A DNA stretch of 64,000 bases from Methanosarcina flavescens (GCF_001304615.2 NZ_CP032683.1:620001-684000), one strand, 5' to 3'. Positions 1 through 9,556 are shown, numbered from the stretch's first letter. The notes: a model not told the origin generated them from the sequence alone. Numbers and translations are program-made.

Positions 1-1370
1 TAATGGTTGCAGAAGAGAGCTGGCTCCCAACTGACCCGAATGAAGCAGCCCCGAAGAAAGCCTGCGCCTGCGGTTCAACCGAGTTTGAACCTGAAACCGA
101 TGTGCTGGACACCTGGATGGACTCCTCTATTACAGCATTACATGTCACGGGCTGGGAAAGTGAACGCGAGCTCCGTCTGCCTGCACAGATCCGTCCACAG
201 GGCCATGATATTATAAGGACCTGGGCTTTTTACACGATCCTGCGGAGCCTTGCCCTTGAAGGGAAAAAACCCTGGGACTCTATAGTTATCAACGGCATGG
301 TGCTAGGGCCTGATGGTCATAAAATGAGCAAGTCCCTCGGAAACGTAATTTCCCCGGAAGAAGTTATCTCACAATACAGTGCCGATGCTTTCAGGCAGTG
401 GGGTGCTGTTGGCGGCTCAACAGGCTCGGATATAATGTTCCGATGGAAAGACGTGGTCTCAGCTTCTCGCTTCCTTCAGAAGATGTGGAGTATCTACAGG
501 TTCTCAATGTCTCATCTGAAAGGCTTTGGGCCTGAAGATGCCGATAAATTCCCAACGGATTCCCTCCGTATAATTGACAGGTGGCTTCTGAGTAGGCTGA
601 ACAGGCTTGTGGACACTGCGACAAAAGAGCTTGATGCATACCAGTTTGATTCCACATTTAAGGCTATAAGAGGTTTTGCCTGGGAAGTCCTTGCCGATAA
701 CTATCTGGAACTCGTAAAAGGCAGACTTTACGGCGGTGAGCCTGAAGGCAAGAGAGCAGCGCAGTACGTGCTCTACCAAACAATTAAGACTCTTTCGCTT
801 CTGCTGGCACCATTTATACCCTTCTTTGCGGAGGAACTTTATTCCAGGTTTAGCAATGAGAGTGTCCATACACAGGCCTGGCCTGCAGTCGATGAGAGTT
901 CCATAAACGAAGAAGCCGAAGCCGCAGGAGAGCTTATCAAGGATATAACAGGTGAGGTCCGCAGGTACAAGTCCGAGCTTGGAATGGCACTTAATGCCCC
1001 TCTGAAAAAGGTTGAGATTTATAACATCGATATAGATACAGGAGATATCGCAGGTGCAACGAACTCGGAAGTTGAGTTGATGGAAGGAGCTCCTTCCTTT
1101 GAATATGTACCAGTGGAAGTAAAGCCCAATATGGGTATCCTGGGTCCCAGATTCAGAAAAAATGCAGGCGCTGTCGTGAAAGCTCTCAAGGCAGAAGACC
1201 CTGTTGCTGTTGAAGCCCAGAAAACATCCGGAAAAATAACTGTCACTGTAAATGACGAGCCGGTCGAACTTGAACCCGAAGCCGTGGAGATAAGGAAGGA
1301 AGTGATCTCTGGCGGCAGGGAGGTCGATGTGCTTGAAGTCAGAGGTGCAGTTGTTGTGATTGTAAGGTAA
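1..1370 (+). CDS. valS: Valyl-tRNA synthetase, C-terminal part (5' truncated by window)
   Basis: Charges tRNA-Val with valine in the cytoplasm (class I aminoacyl-tRNA synthetase). The frame is open from the first base, so the start and the HIGH motif lie outside the window. About 455 residues remain. A CACG zinc-ribbon half and the DVLDTWMDSS segment typical of ValRS/IleRS are followed by the catalytic-loop motif KMSKS at residues 107-111 (nt 321-335). Then come the helical anticodon-binding domain (WLLSRLN, PFIPFFAEELY) and a beta-rich C-terminal tail. The gene ends at TAA and runs directly into a terminator hairpin. Identity is secure; ValRS rather than IleRS is chosen from the C-terminal half by family resemblance. 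Confidence 0.93.
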   Translation, partial: MVAEESWLPTDPNEAAPKKACACGSTEFEPETDVLDTWMDSSITALHVTGWESERELRLPAQIRPQGHDIIRTWAFYTILRSLALEGKKPWDSIVINGMVLGPDGHKMSKSLGNVISPEEVISQYSADAFRQWGAVGGSTGSDIMFRWKDVVSASRFLQKMWSIYRFSMSHLKGFGPEDADKFPTDSLRIIDRWLLSRLNRLVDTATKELDAYQFDSTFKAIRGFAWEVLADNYLELVKGRLYGGEPEGKRAAQYVLYQTIKTLSLLLAPFIPFFAEELYSRFSNESVHTQAWPAVDESSINEEAEAAGELIKDITGEVRRYKSELGMALNAPLKKVEIYNIDIDTGDIAGATNSEVELMEGAPSFEYVPVEVKPNMGILGPRFRKNAGAVVKALKAEDPVAVEAQKTSGKITVTVNDEPVELEPEAVEIRKEVISGGREVDVLEVRGAVVVIVR

Positions 1371-1389
1371 GCAGAAGCTTACCTTTTTT
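1366..1389 (+). terminator. Hairpin plus T-run after valS
   Basis: A 7-bp stem (GGTAAGC / GCTTACC) with an AGAA loop is followed at once by six T residues. It overlaps the valS stop codon and looks like an intrinsic terminator. Confidence 0.6.
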
Positions 1390-2174
1390 CATAAAAAATA
1401 TCCTTTATTGCTCAAATTAAGCTTATTTTTTTGCAGTTTTTACGAGCATCTGAAAGCAGGACATCTTAAGGTTAGACTCGTAAACTACTGCTAAACTAAA
1501 TATTTAGTAGCTTCCTAAGTTCACAGATGACCCTTTGGCATATCAGATAGGCTTTAACGGGCAGCTCCTGCCCTACTGAGTTCTGTCCATTCGTCTGTAT
1601 CGGCTTTACATGAAAACGAACCTGTTACAGTGCATTTATTCAAGACCTGTTTAACCCCTGAGATAAAGACCCAGGAGTTTTATGCTCTTCATAAATTTAC
1701 ATTAATGTAAATTTATATGTAAATTCAAATTCCGACTTTAATCCTGCGAACTGTAAAACCTATTTTCCTGAAATAATTTCCCACTATACCGGAATTTATA
1801 TTTCAATGACGGCAAAAATAGATTTTCAGTTTACAATACGAAGGAAAAATTATAAATTGCCCAGCTTAGATTGAGGACTCCTACAAAGTAGAAATTTCAA
1901 AAACGAATCATTTAGAATTAGCCTCCAACTTTAAAAAATTTTTGGCGTCAGAAAGTTCAGGATAACTGTGGGATGATAAAAACAACTATCTAATTTTACA
2001 TTACGATTGAATCAGTTAACCAGATGTAAGTATCCAGACTTCACGGGATATCTTATAGATAAGCAGAATTATTTAAATAAAGTGAAAAAATATGGACTCC
2101 CTTTTTCAATGTGAAACTTTATATACATCTAGGTAATCTGTTTCAGAAATGTATTATTCAGATCAGGAGTTCTT
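1390..2174. other. Intergenic, AT-rich, no gene seen
   Basis: About 785 bp between valS and the DsrE-like gene. No convincing reading frame or RNA gene was found. The only signal recognised is the promoter of the next gene near its right end. Confidence 0.5.
2118..2125 (+). promoter_or_regulatory. TATA box for the DsrE-like gene
   Basis: TTTATATA preceded by a purine-rich GTGAAAC (BRE-like), about 50 bp before the ATG. This implies a leader of roughly 25 nt that contains the AGGAG ribosome site at 2164-2168. Confidence 0.5.
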
Positions 2175-2543
2175 ATGACAAAAGTCGAAAAGGTACTACT
2201 GCTGCTCAAAAACATGGTTTACGAGAGCACCAGCCCACAGGAAACTCTTAAATTTGCGAAGTATTACAGGAGTAAGGGGCTTGACGTGCTTGTTATTCTA
2301 TGGGGACCTATGGGAGTGTTGCTTGCAAAGAAAGACAAAACAAGAGGATCACCCAAATATGATGTTTCTGTTCAGGAATGCATTGACATGGGAGTAGAGT
2401 TCCGATGCTGCCAGCTTGCCTCGGACATGATCGGGCTTAAGAAAGAAGAGTTAATTCCTGGAATCGAGTTCATCTGCTCAAAAGATGTAGCCGAGCTCTT
2501 GTTGACATATGCCGAAGAAAACCAGCTGATCATCAGTTTCTGA
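2175..2543 (+). CDS. DsrE/DsrF-like small protein
   Basis: A 122-residue soluble protein of the DsrE/F-like fold. That family includes sulfur-relay and sulfur-trafficking proteins and many small archaeal members of unknown partner. Visible are an N-terminal beta strand (KVLLLLKNMVY), a helix, a second strand (LDVLVILWGP), a glycine-containing turn, and a cysteine pair at RCCQLASDM about two thirds along. The latter is the position where DsrE-type proteins carry a reactive cysteine. The C-terminus (ELLLTYAEENQLIISF) is a helix plus strand. AGGAG lies 7 nt before the ATG. It appears monocistronic. The fold assignment is fairly sure; sulfur transfer is inferred. Confidence 0.75.
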   Translation: MTKVEKVLLLLKNMVYESTSPQETLKFAKYYRSKGLDVLVILWGPMGVLLAKKDKTRGSPKYDVSVQECIDMGVEFRCCQLASDMIGLKKEELIPGIEFICSKDVAELLLTYAEENQLIISF

Positions 2544-3398
2544 GCCTGAGAAACTTCTAAAAATTAAACCAGGCATTTAAGAAATAAGGATTTTAAGTAA
2601 TTAGATATGTTTTACTGTAGCTCTTTCTTAAGTAAGGTTTTCTTCAATCTAGCTATACCCTACCTAGCTGATTATACCCTGCCAAACTGGCTCTTGAGCC
2701 AGGGATACGTGCCAATAACCGGCCTGTAGATCTTTAAGCTACACCTCAATACATTTCTAGCCATTCTAAATCCTAACTGCTTCCCTGAGCCTGAATTACA
2801 ATTTTTTTCAAAAAAAGTGTTTAAAAAAGCGCTTGATCACAAACTTTTTCAGAAAAAGTTTGATCACAAGCCTTTTCAAAAAAGGCTTGAGCGAAAACGG
2901 CTGGTAGGCGCGGTCGGCGTGATAAACCGGCGCAACGGTTTCGGTCAAACCTTTTCGTAAAAGGGTTGCAGCTCAATGGGCTCTGTAACTGGCAATAAAA
3001 ATTTTTTGATATACCTTAAGTTTTGTGAGAGTTTTATAATATTTTTTCAATTTTTACCTGTATCGACGGAACCTTTAATGTTTGGGATAGTTCAGTTGAA
3101 CAGGTTGGTCATAACAGAAAAAAATCCACTAAGGAATGAATTATATGTAATATGCACATAATTAGAACAAAAATATAAAAACACGGCTCAAACCAGCGAG
3201 TGTTTGTGATTAAACAAGGCAGCGTCTATGATCAAACTAGCAACGTTTGCGAATAATAACTAATGTGCATATAATCAGGATAAAATGGTTTTAACATAAA
3301 ATGTGTGACTTCAAAGTACTAAATTAATATGAATGTTTTAGCTCTTCAGTTAATTAATTTTAAAGTTAGGAAAGAAAATAGGTTAAGCAGGTGGTTTC
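2544..3398. other. Intergenic region with hairpin-rich repeat and hmgA promoter
   Basis: About 855 bp without a supported gene. The middle third is the dispersed hairpin repeat listed separately. The right part is AT-rich and carries TATA-like stretches (for example AAAATATAAAAA near 3170) that could drive hmgA. A 61-codon frame at 2976-3161 has no ribosome site or family resemblance and was not accepted. Confidence 0.45.
2801..2978. repeat. Dispersed hairpin-rich repeat, copy A
   Basis: A run of adjacent inverted repeats: AAACTTTTTCAGAAAAAGTTT, then AAGCCTTTTCAAAAAAGGCTT, then AACCTTTTCGTAAAAGGGTT. They are separated by the connecting words TGATCACAA and GAGCGAAAA. The same words recur at 4663-4763, 44048-44125 and 48764-48835, so this is a family of intergenic elements able to fold as RNA. 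Confidence 0.65.
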
Positions 3399-4655
3399 AT
3401 GTTTTTGCAGGATTATGAGCTGAGCGAGGAAGAGAAAATTCTCTTACAAAAGGTTCTAGATGGAGATGTGGCTCTTCGTAAGATTGAGGAGGTCGCAGAT
3501 CCATTAACATCAGTAAAAATTAGACGGCTTGCAATACAGGAGTTTATAAAACTCGAGTTTGAACATATACAGAATTTTTCCCTTGATGTAGAGGCTATAT
3601 CGAAAAAGAATATCGAAAACATGATAGGGGCAGTTCAGATTCCACTAGGAGTTGCCGGGCTTCTGAGAGTAAATGGTGAATATGCTAACTCCAAATATTA
3701 TATCCCGCTTGCTACAACCGAAGGAGCTCTTGTCGCCAGCGTAAACCGTGGCTGCTCGGTCATCACAAAATCAGGAGGGGCAAACGTCAGGATTTTTGAA
3801 GATGAAATGACAAGAGCTCCTGTTTTTAAGCTTGATAGCCTTGAGAGAGCCAAGAAATTTTATGAATGGGTAAAATGCCCTGAGATTTTTGAGCAGATGA
3901 AAGAAGTTGCCGAAAAGACAACACGTTTTGGAAAACTGATCTCCGTAAAACCTTTCGTAACAGGCACATACGTATACCTCAGATTCTCGTACGATACAAA
4001 AGATGCCATGGGCATGAACATGGTGACTATAGCTACTGATGCAATCATGCACCTGATAGAAGACGAATTCGGCGCACATCCGGTTACCCTCTCAGGAAAT
4101 ATGTGTACTGACAAAAAACCCGCTTCAATAAGCACAATTCTTGGAAGAGGAAAAACAGTTGTAGCCGAGGTCATAATTCCAAAAGAGATTGTCAAAGAAG
4201 TCCTCAAATGTACGCCTGAATCCATGTTTGAGGTAAACTACAGCAAAAACCTGCTTGGCTCAGCAAGAGCAGGAGCACTTGGCTTCAATGCCCATGCTGC
4301 AAATATCATTGCTGCGATTTACCTGGCCTGCGGACAGGATGCAGCTCATGTTGTCGAAGGGAGCACTGCCATTACGAGCATGGAACTTACAAAATATGAG
4401 GAGATTCATTGTTCTGTTACTCTGCCTGCCCTGCCTGTGGGAACTGTTGGGGGAGGCACGGGTCTTGGAACCCAGAGAGATTGCCTGAACATTCTCGGTG
4501 TCTCAGGTGCAGGGGATGTTCCCGGAATAAACTCCAGAAAATTTGCAGAAATCGTAGCTTCCGCCGTGCTTGCAGGAGAAATTTCCCTTATTGGAGCCCA
4601 GGCTGCAGGACATCTGGCCCGTTCTCATGCCCAGCTCGGCCGTGGAAAGTTCTAA
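3399..4655 (+). CDS. hmgA: 3-hydroxy-3-methylglutaryl-CoA reductase (class I)
   Basis: Reduces HMG-CoA to mevalonate with two NADPH, the committed step toward isoprenoid lipid chains of archaeal membranes. The 418-residue protein is a soluble catalytic domain with no membrane anchor, as usual in archaea. Motifs in order: ENMIG near residue 70, TTEGALVAS near 105 (catalytic Glu), DAMGMNM near 200 (NADPH-binding), TDKKPAS near 237 (catalytic Lys), GQDAAHVVEG near 311 (catalytic Asp), the glycine-rich VGTVGGGTGLGTQ, and the C-terminal SHAQL histidine. An AGGTGG ribosome site precedes the ATG. A hairpin repeat follows the stop and may end transcription. Length and all catalytic residues match class I. 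Confidence 0.95.
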   Translation: MFLQDYELSEEEKILLQKVLDGDVALRKIEEVADPLTSVKIRRLAIQEFIKLEFEHIQNFSLDVEAISKKNIENMIGAVQIPLGVAGLLRVNGEYANSKYYIPLATTEGALVASVNRGCSVITKSGGANVRIFEDEMTRAPVFKLDSLERAKKFYEWVKCPEIFEQMKEVAEKTTRFGKLISVKPFVTGTYVYLRFSYDTKDAMGMNMVTIATDAIMHLIEDEFGAHPVTLSGNMCTDKKPASISTILGRGKTVVAEVIIPKEIVKEVLKCTPESMFEVNYSKNLLGSARAGALGFNAHAANIIAAIYLACGQDAAHVVEGSTAITSMELTKYEEIHCSVTLPALPVGTVGGGTGLGTQRDCLNILGVSGAGDVPGINSRKFAEIVASAVLAGEISLIGAQAAGHLARSHAQLGRGKF

Positions 4656-4662
4656 CACGAGC

Positions 4663-4763
4663 GTTGTACCAAAACCGTTGCGCTGCAACCCTTTTTTGAA
4701 AGGGCTTGTGATCAAACTTTTTCTGAAAAAGTTTGCATTAAGCTCTTTTTTGAAAGGCTTTTA
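4663..4763. repeat. Dispersed hairpin-rich repeat, copy B (downstream of hmgA)
   Basis: Contains AACCCTTTTTTGAAAGGGCTT, then AAACTTTTTCTGAAAAAGTTT, joined by TGTGATC, as in copy A. It lies 8 bp after the hmgA stop and could act as terminator or 3'-end stabiliser. The rest of the gap to 5111 is AT-rich with nothing recognised. Confidence 0.6.
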
Positions 4764-5111
4764 GAGATCTAATGGGTAAATTACAATTTAAGAATTTGTT
4801 AAAAAAGCTGGATTTCACTTAGGCAAGAGGTTTCTGTTCTTGATATGCAGAGATGTGCCTAAGGGAATATACCTCCATTATCTTTTATCGGAAGTTTTGA
4901 TTCTTAACTGTTTATCGGGAATATACATCATTTTCTCTGTTAAAACTGCTTTTAGTATTTATGTTCAGGCATTAGAATTTATTTTCATAGAGTTCAACAT
5001 TATTTAAATTCAAGCAGAATAAAAGATATATTGTCAGATTATTATATAATTATTGCATAAATTGGAAACCCTTATTAGAGGGTAGACTTTTAAATTTAAT
5101 ATGGAGGCGGC

Positions 5112-5261
5112 ATGAGCAATCCTGTAGATCTCCTAGTCTGTGCGATAACCTCACTGCTTTGTTTTTTAATAGTATATACTGTGCTGCAGGAGGAGATATT
5201 GATACTTGGAATTGCCCTTGTAGGTTTTATTCTTTTAGGGAAAATTCTGTACTTATTGTAA
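5112..5261 (+). CDS. Small two-helix membrane peptide (49 aa)
   Basis: ATG at 5112 follows a strong GGAGG (5103-5107) and opens a 49-codon frame ending in TAA. It is too short for usual gene callers. The product begins MSNPVDLL. It has two hydrophobic stretches, CAITSLLCFLIVYTVL and ILILGIALVGFILLGKILYL, split by a short QEE turn, so a helical hairpin in the membrane is expected. An AT-rich promoter-like TATATAATT lies about 70 bp upstream. Function unknown; no family recognised. The ribosome site, composition and clean stop make a real gene likely. Neighbours give no functional hint. Confidence 0.6.
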   Translation: MSNPVDLLVCAITSLLCFLIVYTVLQEEILILGIALVGFILLGKILYLL

Positions 5262-5667
5262 CTTTCAGTCTTCAGTTTGCTCAGGCGGTAAGCCACGCAG
5301 CTGTACTGTAAGTATTATGTATTTTAAGTGAATATTTTAATAATATTTTTGACCCAACTTTATAATGTTTTTTCCTCATCAGTTTTCCAAACAACGAGAA
5401 GAAGCAAGATTATTTAAAGTTTAATAATAATATTTTCTCGAGGGATTTAAAGAGGGGAAGGCTAATAGGGTAAGTGACAGCAGAGTAAGGAAAATTAGCC
5501 GATAAAAGTTTCTATATTGCTGTTGCTCATACAATAATGTTCGTATAATTAAATTCGCACAACTAAGACATGAGATCAGGACTCACGCAATTAAAACTTA
5601 CAAGGCAAAAGTGACGTTAAACTGAGCAAGCCAGAAAAACTGAGATAAATCAAAATTAAGAAACAGA
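5262..5667. other. Intergenic, no gene seen
   Basis: About 400 bp of AT-rich DNA upstream of the oxidoreductase operon. Promoter-like T/A stretches occur around 5330-5430, but no element can be assigned with confidence. Confidence 0.4.
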
Positions 5668-7407
5668 TTGGGGGTTAAGTTTCTGGAATATACGCTTCGA
5701 ATAGGAGGAGAAGCCGGACAGGGGCTACAGACAATAGGAGGAGCTCTTGCAAAGGTCTTTTCGCGAATAGGATACCATGTGTTTTCACACCAGGACTACA
5801 TGTCCAGGATACGAGGGGGGCATAACTTTTACCAGATCCGGTTTTCCGACCAGAAAGTAACGGCTTCCAGAGAGATGCTTGACATTCTTCTCGCTCTTGA
5901 CCTGAACACTATTGAGACTCACAGGAAGAGTGTGAAAGACGGAGGATTTATTCTCTATGATTCCGAAATTGCGAAAAAGAAGTTTGAAGAGCCGGAATTC
6001 ATAGACATTCCTTTCCGAAAGATAGCACTGGATGTCGGAAAACATAGCGTTATGGCAAACACCGTAGCAACCGGGGCAGCTCTTGGGCTGCTTGATCTGG
6101 GGCTGGAGGCACTTAAACAGATCCTGAGAGAAACTTTCAGCAGAAAAGGAGAAGAAGTAGTCCAGAGTAACATAGCCTGTGCAGAGGCAGGATACAAATA
6201 TGCTCTTAACAATTGCCCCAGGTGCGAAGCTTTCGGAATCCGTGAGCCCGAAAACAAAAAGCTCATGCTTATAACCGGACTACAGGCAATCTCGATGGGA
6301 GCAATTATGTCAGGATGCAAGTTCTACTCAGCGTATCCTATGTCGCCTTCAACAGGAATTATGGAGTACCTGGCTTCCAGAGCAGAGGAGTATAATCTTG
6401 TTGTTGAGCAGGCTGAAGACGAAATTGCAGCTATTAATATGGCAATAGGAGCTTCTTTTGCAGGTGTAAGGGCTATGACCGGAACGTCCGGAGGAGGATT
6501 CGCTCTCATGGTAGAGGGTCTTGCCCTTGCAGGAATGACCGAAACTCCTCTTGTGATTGCGGAAATGCAGCGCCCTGGACCGGCTACGGGTCTTCCCACA
6601 CGCACCGAGCAGGGAGATTTACTTTTTATTCTTCACGCAGGTCATGGGGAATTTCCAAGAGTGATTTTTGAACCAGGAACTCCTAAACAGGCTCTTTACC
6701 TGACTAATAGAGCTTTCGAACTTGCTGAAAAGTACCAGATCCCTGTGTTCATCCAGTCTGACCAGTATCTTGCAGAATCCGAATGGACCTTTGATAGCCT
6801 TGATTCAGAAAAACTGATCTATAACGATTACCGGATGAGGGAAGAGGATCTTAAAGGCGTTGAGAAGTATGAACGCTACAAATATTCCAGTACAGGAATT
6901 TCTCTGCTTGCGATTCCCGGAGAAGCAGGAAAACACCTCGTCGTGGCGGATAGTGATGAGCATGACGAGGAAGGGCATATTATAGAGGATTCCGAGACCC
7001 GCATCAAAATGGTTCAGAAAAGGCTTCTGAATAAACTGCCATTTATAAAAAATGAAATCGAAGCTCCTTTTTTATATGGAGATCCCTCCCCGAAAATAGT
7101 GCTTGTAGGACACGGATCTACCTACGGCGTGATAAAAGAGGTAGTTGATACCATTCCCAAGGAAAAGAAAGTTGCAATGCTGCACTTCAGCCAGATCTAC
7201 CCTCTTTCCGAACGGGACAGGTTCGATTATATTGAACTTCTTAAAGACGCAGACCTTACAATTTGCATAGAAAACAACGCCACCGGGCAGTTTGCAAAAC
7301 TTATAAGGGCAGAAACCGGATTTGAATTCTCCCATCAGATCAGCAAATACGATGGGAGACCTTTTACAATTGAAAACCTGAAGGAGGAATTGCATGCCTA
7401 CCTCTGA
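5668..7407 (+). CDS. korA: 2-oxoacid:ferredoxin oxidoreductase, fused gamma-alpha subunit
   Basis: Part of a thiamine-diphosphate enzyme that oxidatively decarboxylates a 2-oxoacid to acyl-CoA and reduces ferredoxin, or runs in reverse. Residues 1 to about 190 are the gamma domain (GGEAGQGLQTIGG at the start). From about 195 the alpha domain begins (LITGLQAISMGAIMSGC, YPMSPSTGIMEYLA), with EQAEDEIAAINMAIGAS and the conserved TGTSGGGFALM. The last 110 residues form the transketolase-C-like domain (HFSQIYPLS, ENNATGQFAKLI). The listed start is TTG at 5668. A GGGGGT just after it could instead serve an in-frame CTG at 5683, which would give LEYTLRIGG. The 3' end overlaps the beta subunit gene. 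The substrate (2-oxoglutarate, pyruvate or other) is not decided by sequence. Confidence 0.9.
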   Translation: MGVKFLEYTLRIGGEAGQGLQTIGGALAKVFSRIGYHVFSHQDYMSRIRGGHNFYQIRFSDQKVTASREMLDILLALDLNTIETHRKSVKDGGFILYDSEIAKKKFEEPEFIDIPFRKIALDVGKHSVMANTVATGAALGLLDLGLEALKQILRETFSRKGEEVVQSNIACAEAGYKYALNNCPRCEAFGIREPENKKLMLITGLQAISMGAIMSGCKFYSAYPMSPSTGIMEYLASRAEEYNLVVEQAEDEIAAINMAIGASFAGVRAMTGTSGGGFALMVEGLALAGMTETPLVIAEMQRPGPATGLPTRTEQGDLLFILHAGHGEFPRVIFEPGTPKQALYLTNRAFELAEKYQIPVFIQSDQYLAESEWTFDSLDSEKLIYNDYRMREEDLKGVEKYERYKYSSTGISLLAIPGEAGKHLVVADSDEHDEEGHIIEDSETRIKMVQKRLLNKLPFIKNEIEAPFLYGDPSPKIVLVGHGSTYGVIKEVVDTIPKEKKVAMLHFSQIYPLSERDRFDYIELLKDADLTICIENNATGQFAKLIRAETGFEFSHQISKYDGRPFTIENLKEELHAYL

Positions 7408-8245
7408 AGATTATGAAGGTCAGGTTCCGGCCTGGTGCCCCGGATGTGGGAATTTTCAAATTCTTTCGACTATCAAACAGGCACTTGTAGAACTTGGAAT
7501 TGAGCCCTGGCAGGTCCTTGTTGTTTCGGGGATAGGGCAGGCTGGAAAACTGCCCCATTATATCAAGTGTCATACATTCAACGGGCTGCACGGAAGAACC
7601 CTGCCTGTAGCTACGGCTGCAAAACTTGCCAACCATTCCCTTCACGTGATTGCAGTTGCTGGAGATGGCGATTGTTATGGGGAGGGAGGAAACCATTTTC
7701 TCCATGCAATTCGACGGAACCCGAATATTTCGCTGTTCGTGCATAATAACCAGATATATGGACTGACCAAGGGGCAGGCATCTCCCACTACAGCCGAGGG
7801 AACATACACAACAATTCAGCCTTACGGCGTACTCCAGGAGCCGATGAATCCACTTGCCATGGCAATTTCTCAGAACTGCAGTTTTGTAGCCAGAGGTTTT
7901 GCAGGAGACCAGGAATATCTTAAAGAGCTTATGAAAGCTGCAATAACACACAGAGGCTTTGCTCTGCTTGACATTCTTCAACCCTGTGTTACTTTTAACA
8001 AGATAAATACCTTCAAGTGGTATCGGGATAGAGTTTACAGGCTAGGAGACGACTATGACCCTTCGGACCGTATTAAAGCATTCGAAAAGTCCCTGGAGTG
8101 GGGAGATAAGATTCCTAATGGGATTTTTTACAAATACAAGAGGGACATCTTTGAGGATAGAGTGCCGGCAATTCAGGAAAAGCCACTTGTAAGACAGAAA
8201 TTTTCTCTTGAAGAAACAAAGCACGAGATTGAGAAATTTTATTAA
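7394..8245 (+). CDS. korB: 2-oxoacid:ferredoxin oxidoreductase, beta subunit
   Basis: The TPP- and [4Fe-4S]-binding subunit that pairs with the preceding gamma-alpha protein. Its ATG lies 14 nt inside that gene, with AAGGAGG just upstream, so translation is coupled. The 283 residues show the N-terminal cysteine motif WCPGCGN, the TPP/Mg motif GDGDCYGEGG followed by VHNNQIYGLTKGQ, and the third conserved cysteine at LQPCVTFN. Length matches Kor/Por beta subunits of the short type. No delta (ferredoxin) subunit gene is adjacent, so this is a two-gene enzyme of the KorAB layout. Substrate is unresolved. Confidence 0.92.
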   Translation: MPTSEDYEGQVPAWCPGCGNFQILSTIKQALVELGIEPWQVLVVSGIGQAGKLPHYIKCHTFNGLHGRTLPVATAAKLANHSLHVIAVAGDGDCYGEGGNHFLHAIRRNPNISLFVHNNQIYGLTKGQASPTTAEGTYTTIQPYGVLQEPMNPLAMAISQNCSFVARGFAGDQEYLKELMKAAITHRGFALLDILQPCVTFNKINTFKWYRDRVYRLGDDYDPSDRIKAFEKSLEWGDKIPNGIFYKYKRDIFEDRVPAIQEKPLVRQKFSLEETKHEIEKFY

Positions 8246-8765
8246 ACTTTATCTTTTTACTTTTATTTAAACACTGTTGGAATTCCAGCTTTACGCAGAA
8301 GATGTCAAATTCAGAGTTTTTAGTATAATCAGGAACCGCTATTCTAATTGTTTCATTTCAGAATGGAGTTCATTACAAGGCTTACTCGATAAAACACATT
8401 TACTTCTTCCAAAAATAAAGATGCCAATTTTAAAATTTTCTGTCTATTATTTTACTTGTAGAGCAGTTATAAATTTTTAAAATGTTAATATAATAAGTTA
8501 AAGGTTTAGCAGGAAAAGTTAATAAATTTAAAGAGAATACTCTTTCTAAAAATTATTGTTATGCTTAGCAACTATATTGAGTAACTGATGAAGACCACGC
8601 AATGTGGGTAACTAATACAAAGCCCGATAGATACCATGAAAATTAGCCCCTGTGCACTATTTCCTATACCAAATTTCTGTCTAGAGGCAATAGAGGAGAA
8701 TCGTGGTGTCATACCTTCACGTTTTATAATGCTTTCATTCGGAGGAAAAAGAGGAGTAAGATGGA
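8246..8765. other. Intergenic; promoter of the archaellin gene
   Basis: About 520 bp. The left half is AT-rich with a 67-codon frame that lacks a ribosome site and any family resemblance. A TATA box TTTTATAA at 8722-8729 precedes the archaellin start by about 40 bp, with GAGGAG (8750-8755) as ribosome site. Confidence 0.45.
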
Positions 8766-9365
8766 ATGAAAGGAATTTCCAGTATTTTTAAGAAAGGCGA
8801 AATAGCCTTCACTGCACTTGAATCTGCAATAGTAATGACTGCTTTTTTAGTGATTGCAGTAGTGTTCTCTTATGTGATTGTCGGGGCAGAGCACTCTACT
8901 TTTGAAACAGTTACAACTAATGAGGTTGTAGAACGGTCAGGTCCTTCCATTGAACTTGCGGGAAGCGTGATAGCAAAAGCGAGCGACAGTAAAGTAAACA
9001 ATATTATCCTTACGCTTCAACTCGCGAAAGACCAGCCACCGGTAAATATGGGAGTTGATAGCAGTCAAGGACTGATGATCATATCCTATTTAGACCGTGT
9101 CACTTATGTAGCAAGTACAAACTGGACCAAGAATTTTGTAGGAGAGAATGATGGAGATGAACTGCTGGAGCAATACGAGAAAGTAGAGATCAACATTACT
9201 GCACCAGCTAACTCAACATTGCAGAGCACGGAAGCAGGGGATGTAGTTAACAGTGAATTCAGGCTTGAGATAAAACCAGAGACAGGTGAAGTCATACCTG
9301 TGTCAAGCACTATACCTGCCCAGATCGACACAGTTATGAGCCTGAAGCACACCTCAATGGATTAA
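8766..9365 (+). CDS. Archaellin (archaeal flagellin) FlaB-type
   Basis: Filament subunit of the archaellum or a related type IV pilin-like filament, secreted and assembled outside the cytoplasmic membrane. The 199-residue protein has a short class III signal peptide. Basic residues and glycine (FKKG) are followed by EIAFTALESAIVMTAFLVIAVVFSYVI, the long hydrophobic helix that forms the filament core. Prepilin peptidase should cut after the glycine. Residues 60-199 are a beta-rich domain (SIELAGSVIAK, MIISYLDRVTY) with N-glycosylation sequons such as NIT and NST. Start chosen by GAGGAG; an upstream ATG at 8761 hits a stop after two codons. It stands alone here, with no fla/arl operon beside it. 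Confidence 0.85.
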   Translation: MKGISSIFKKGEIAFTALESAIVMTAFLVIAVVFSYVIVGAEHSTFETVTTNEVVERSGPSIELAGSVIAKASDSKVNNIILTLQLAKDQPPVNMGVDSSQGLMIISYLDRVTYVASTNWTKNFVGENDGDELLEQYEKVEINITAPANSTLQSTEAGDVVNSEFRLEIKPETGEVIPVSSTIPAQIDTVMSLKHTSMD

Positions 9366-9490
9366 ACTGATATTCCTCTCCTTGAAGGCATTAAAACATA
9401 CAGGCAGTATTCATAAAAAAGAAGAAAGAATTCCTTGCCTGAGCATAGATCTGAGAACCTGTCCGCACGCAAAAAGAAAAATGAAAGATA

Positions 9491-9511
9491 GTGACGGGAT
9501 TTTCCCGTCAC
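9491..9511. terminator. Hairpin between convergent genes
   Basis: A perfect 9-bp stem (GTGACGGGA / TCCCGTCAC) with a TTT loop lies between the archaellin gene and the convergent small gene. It probably terminates one or both transcripts. Confidence 0.5.
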
Positions 9512-9556
9512 ACAGATATTAAAAGATCAGTTTTTAAGCTTCAGCTCTTACATCTT

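Noticed and set aside
2976-3161. 61-codon plus-strand frame before hmgA
   Set aside because: No ribosome site, starts within the hairpin repeat, and composition is like intergenic DNA.
8277-8480. 67-codon plus-strand frame after korB
   Set aside because: No ribosome site, no protein-like pattern, AT-rich intergenic sequence.
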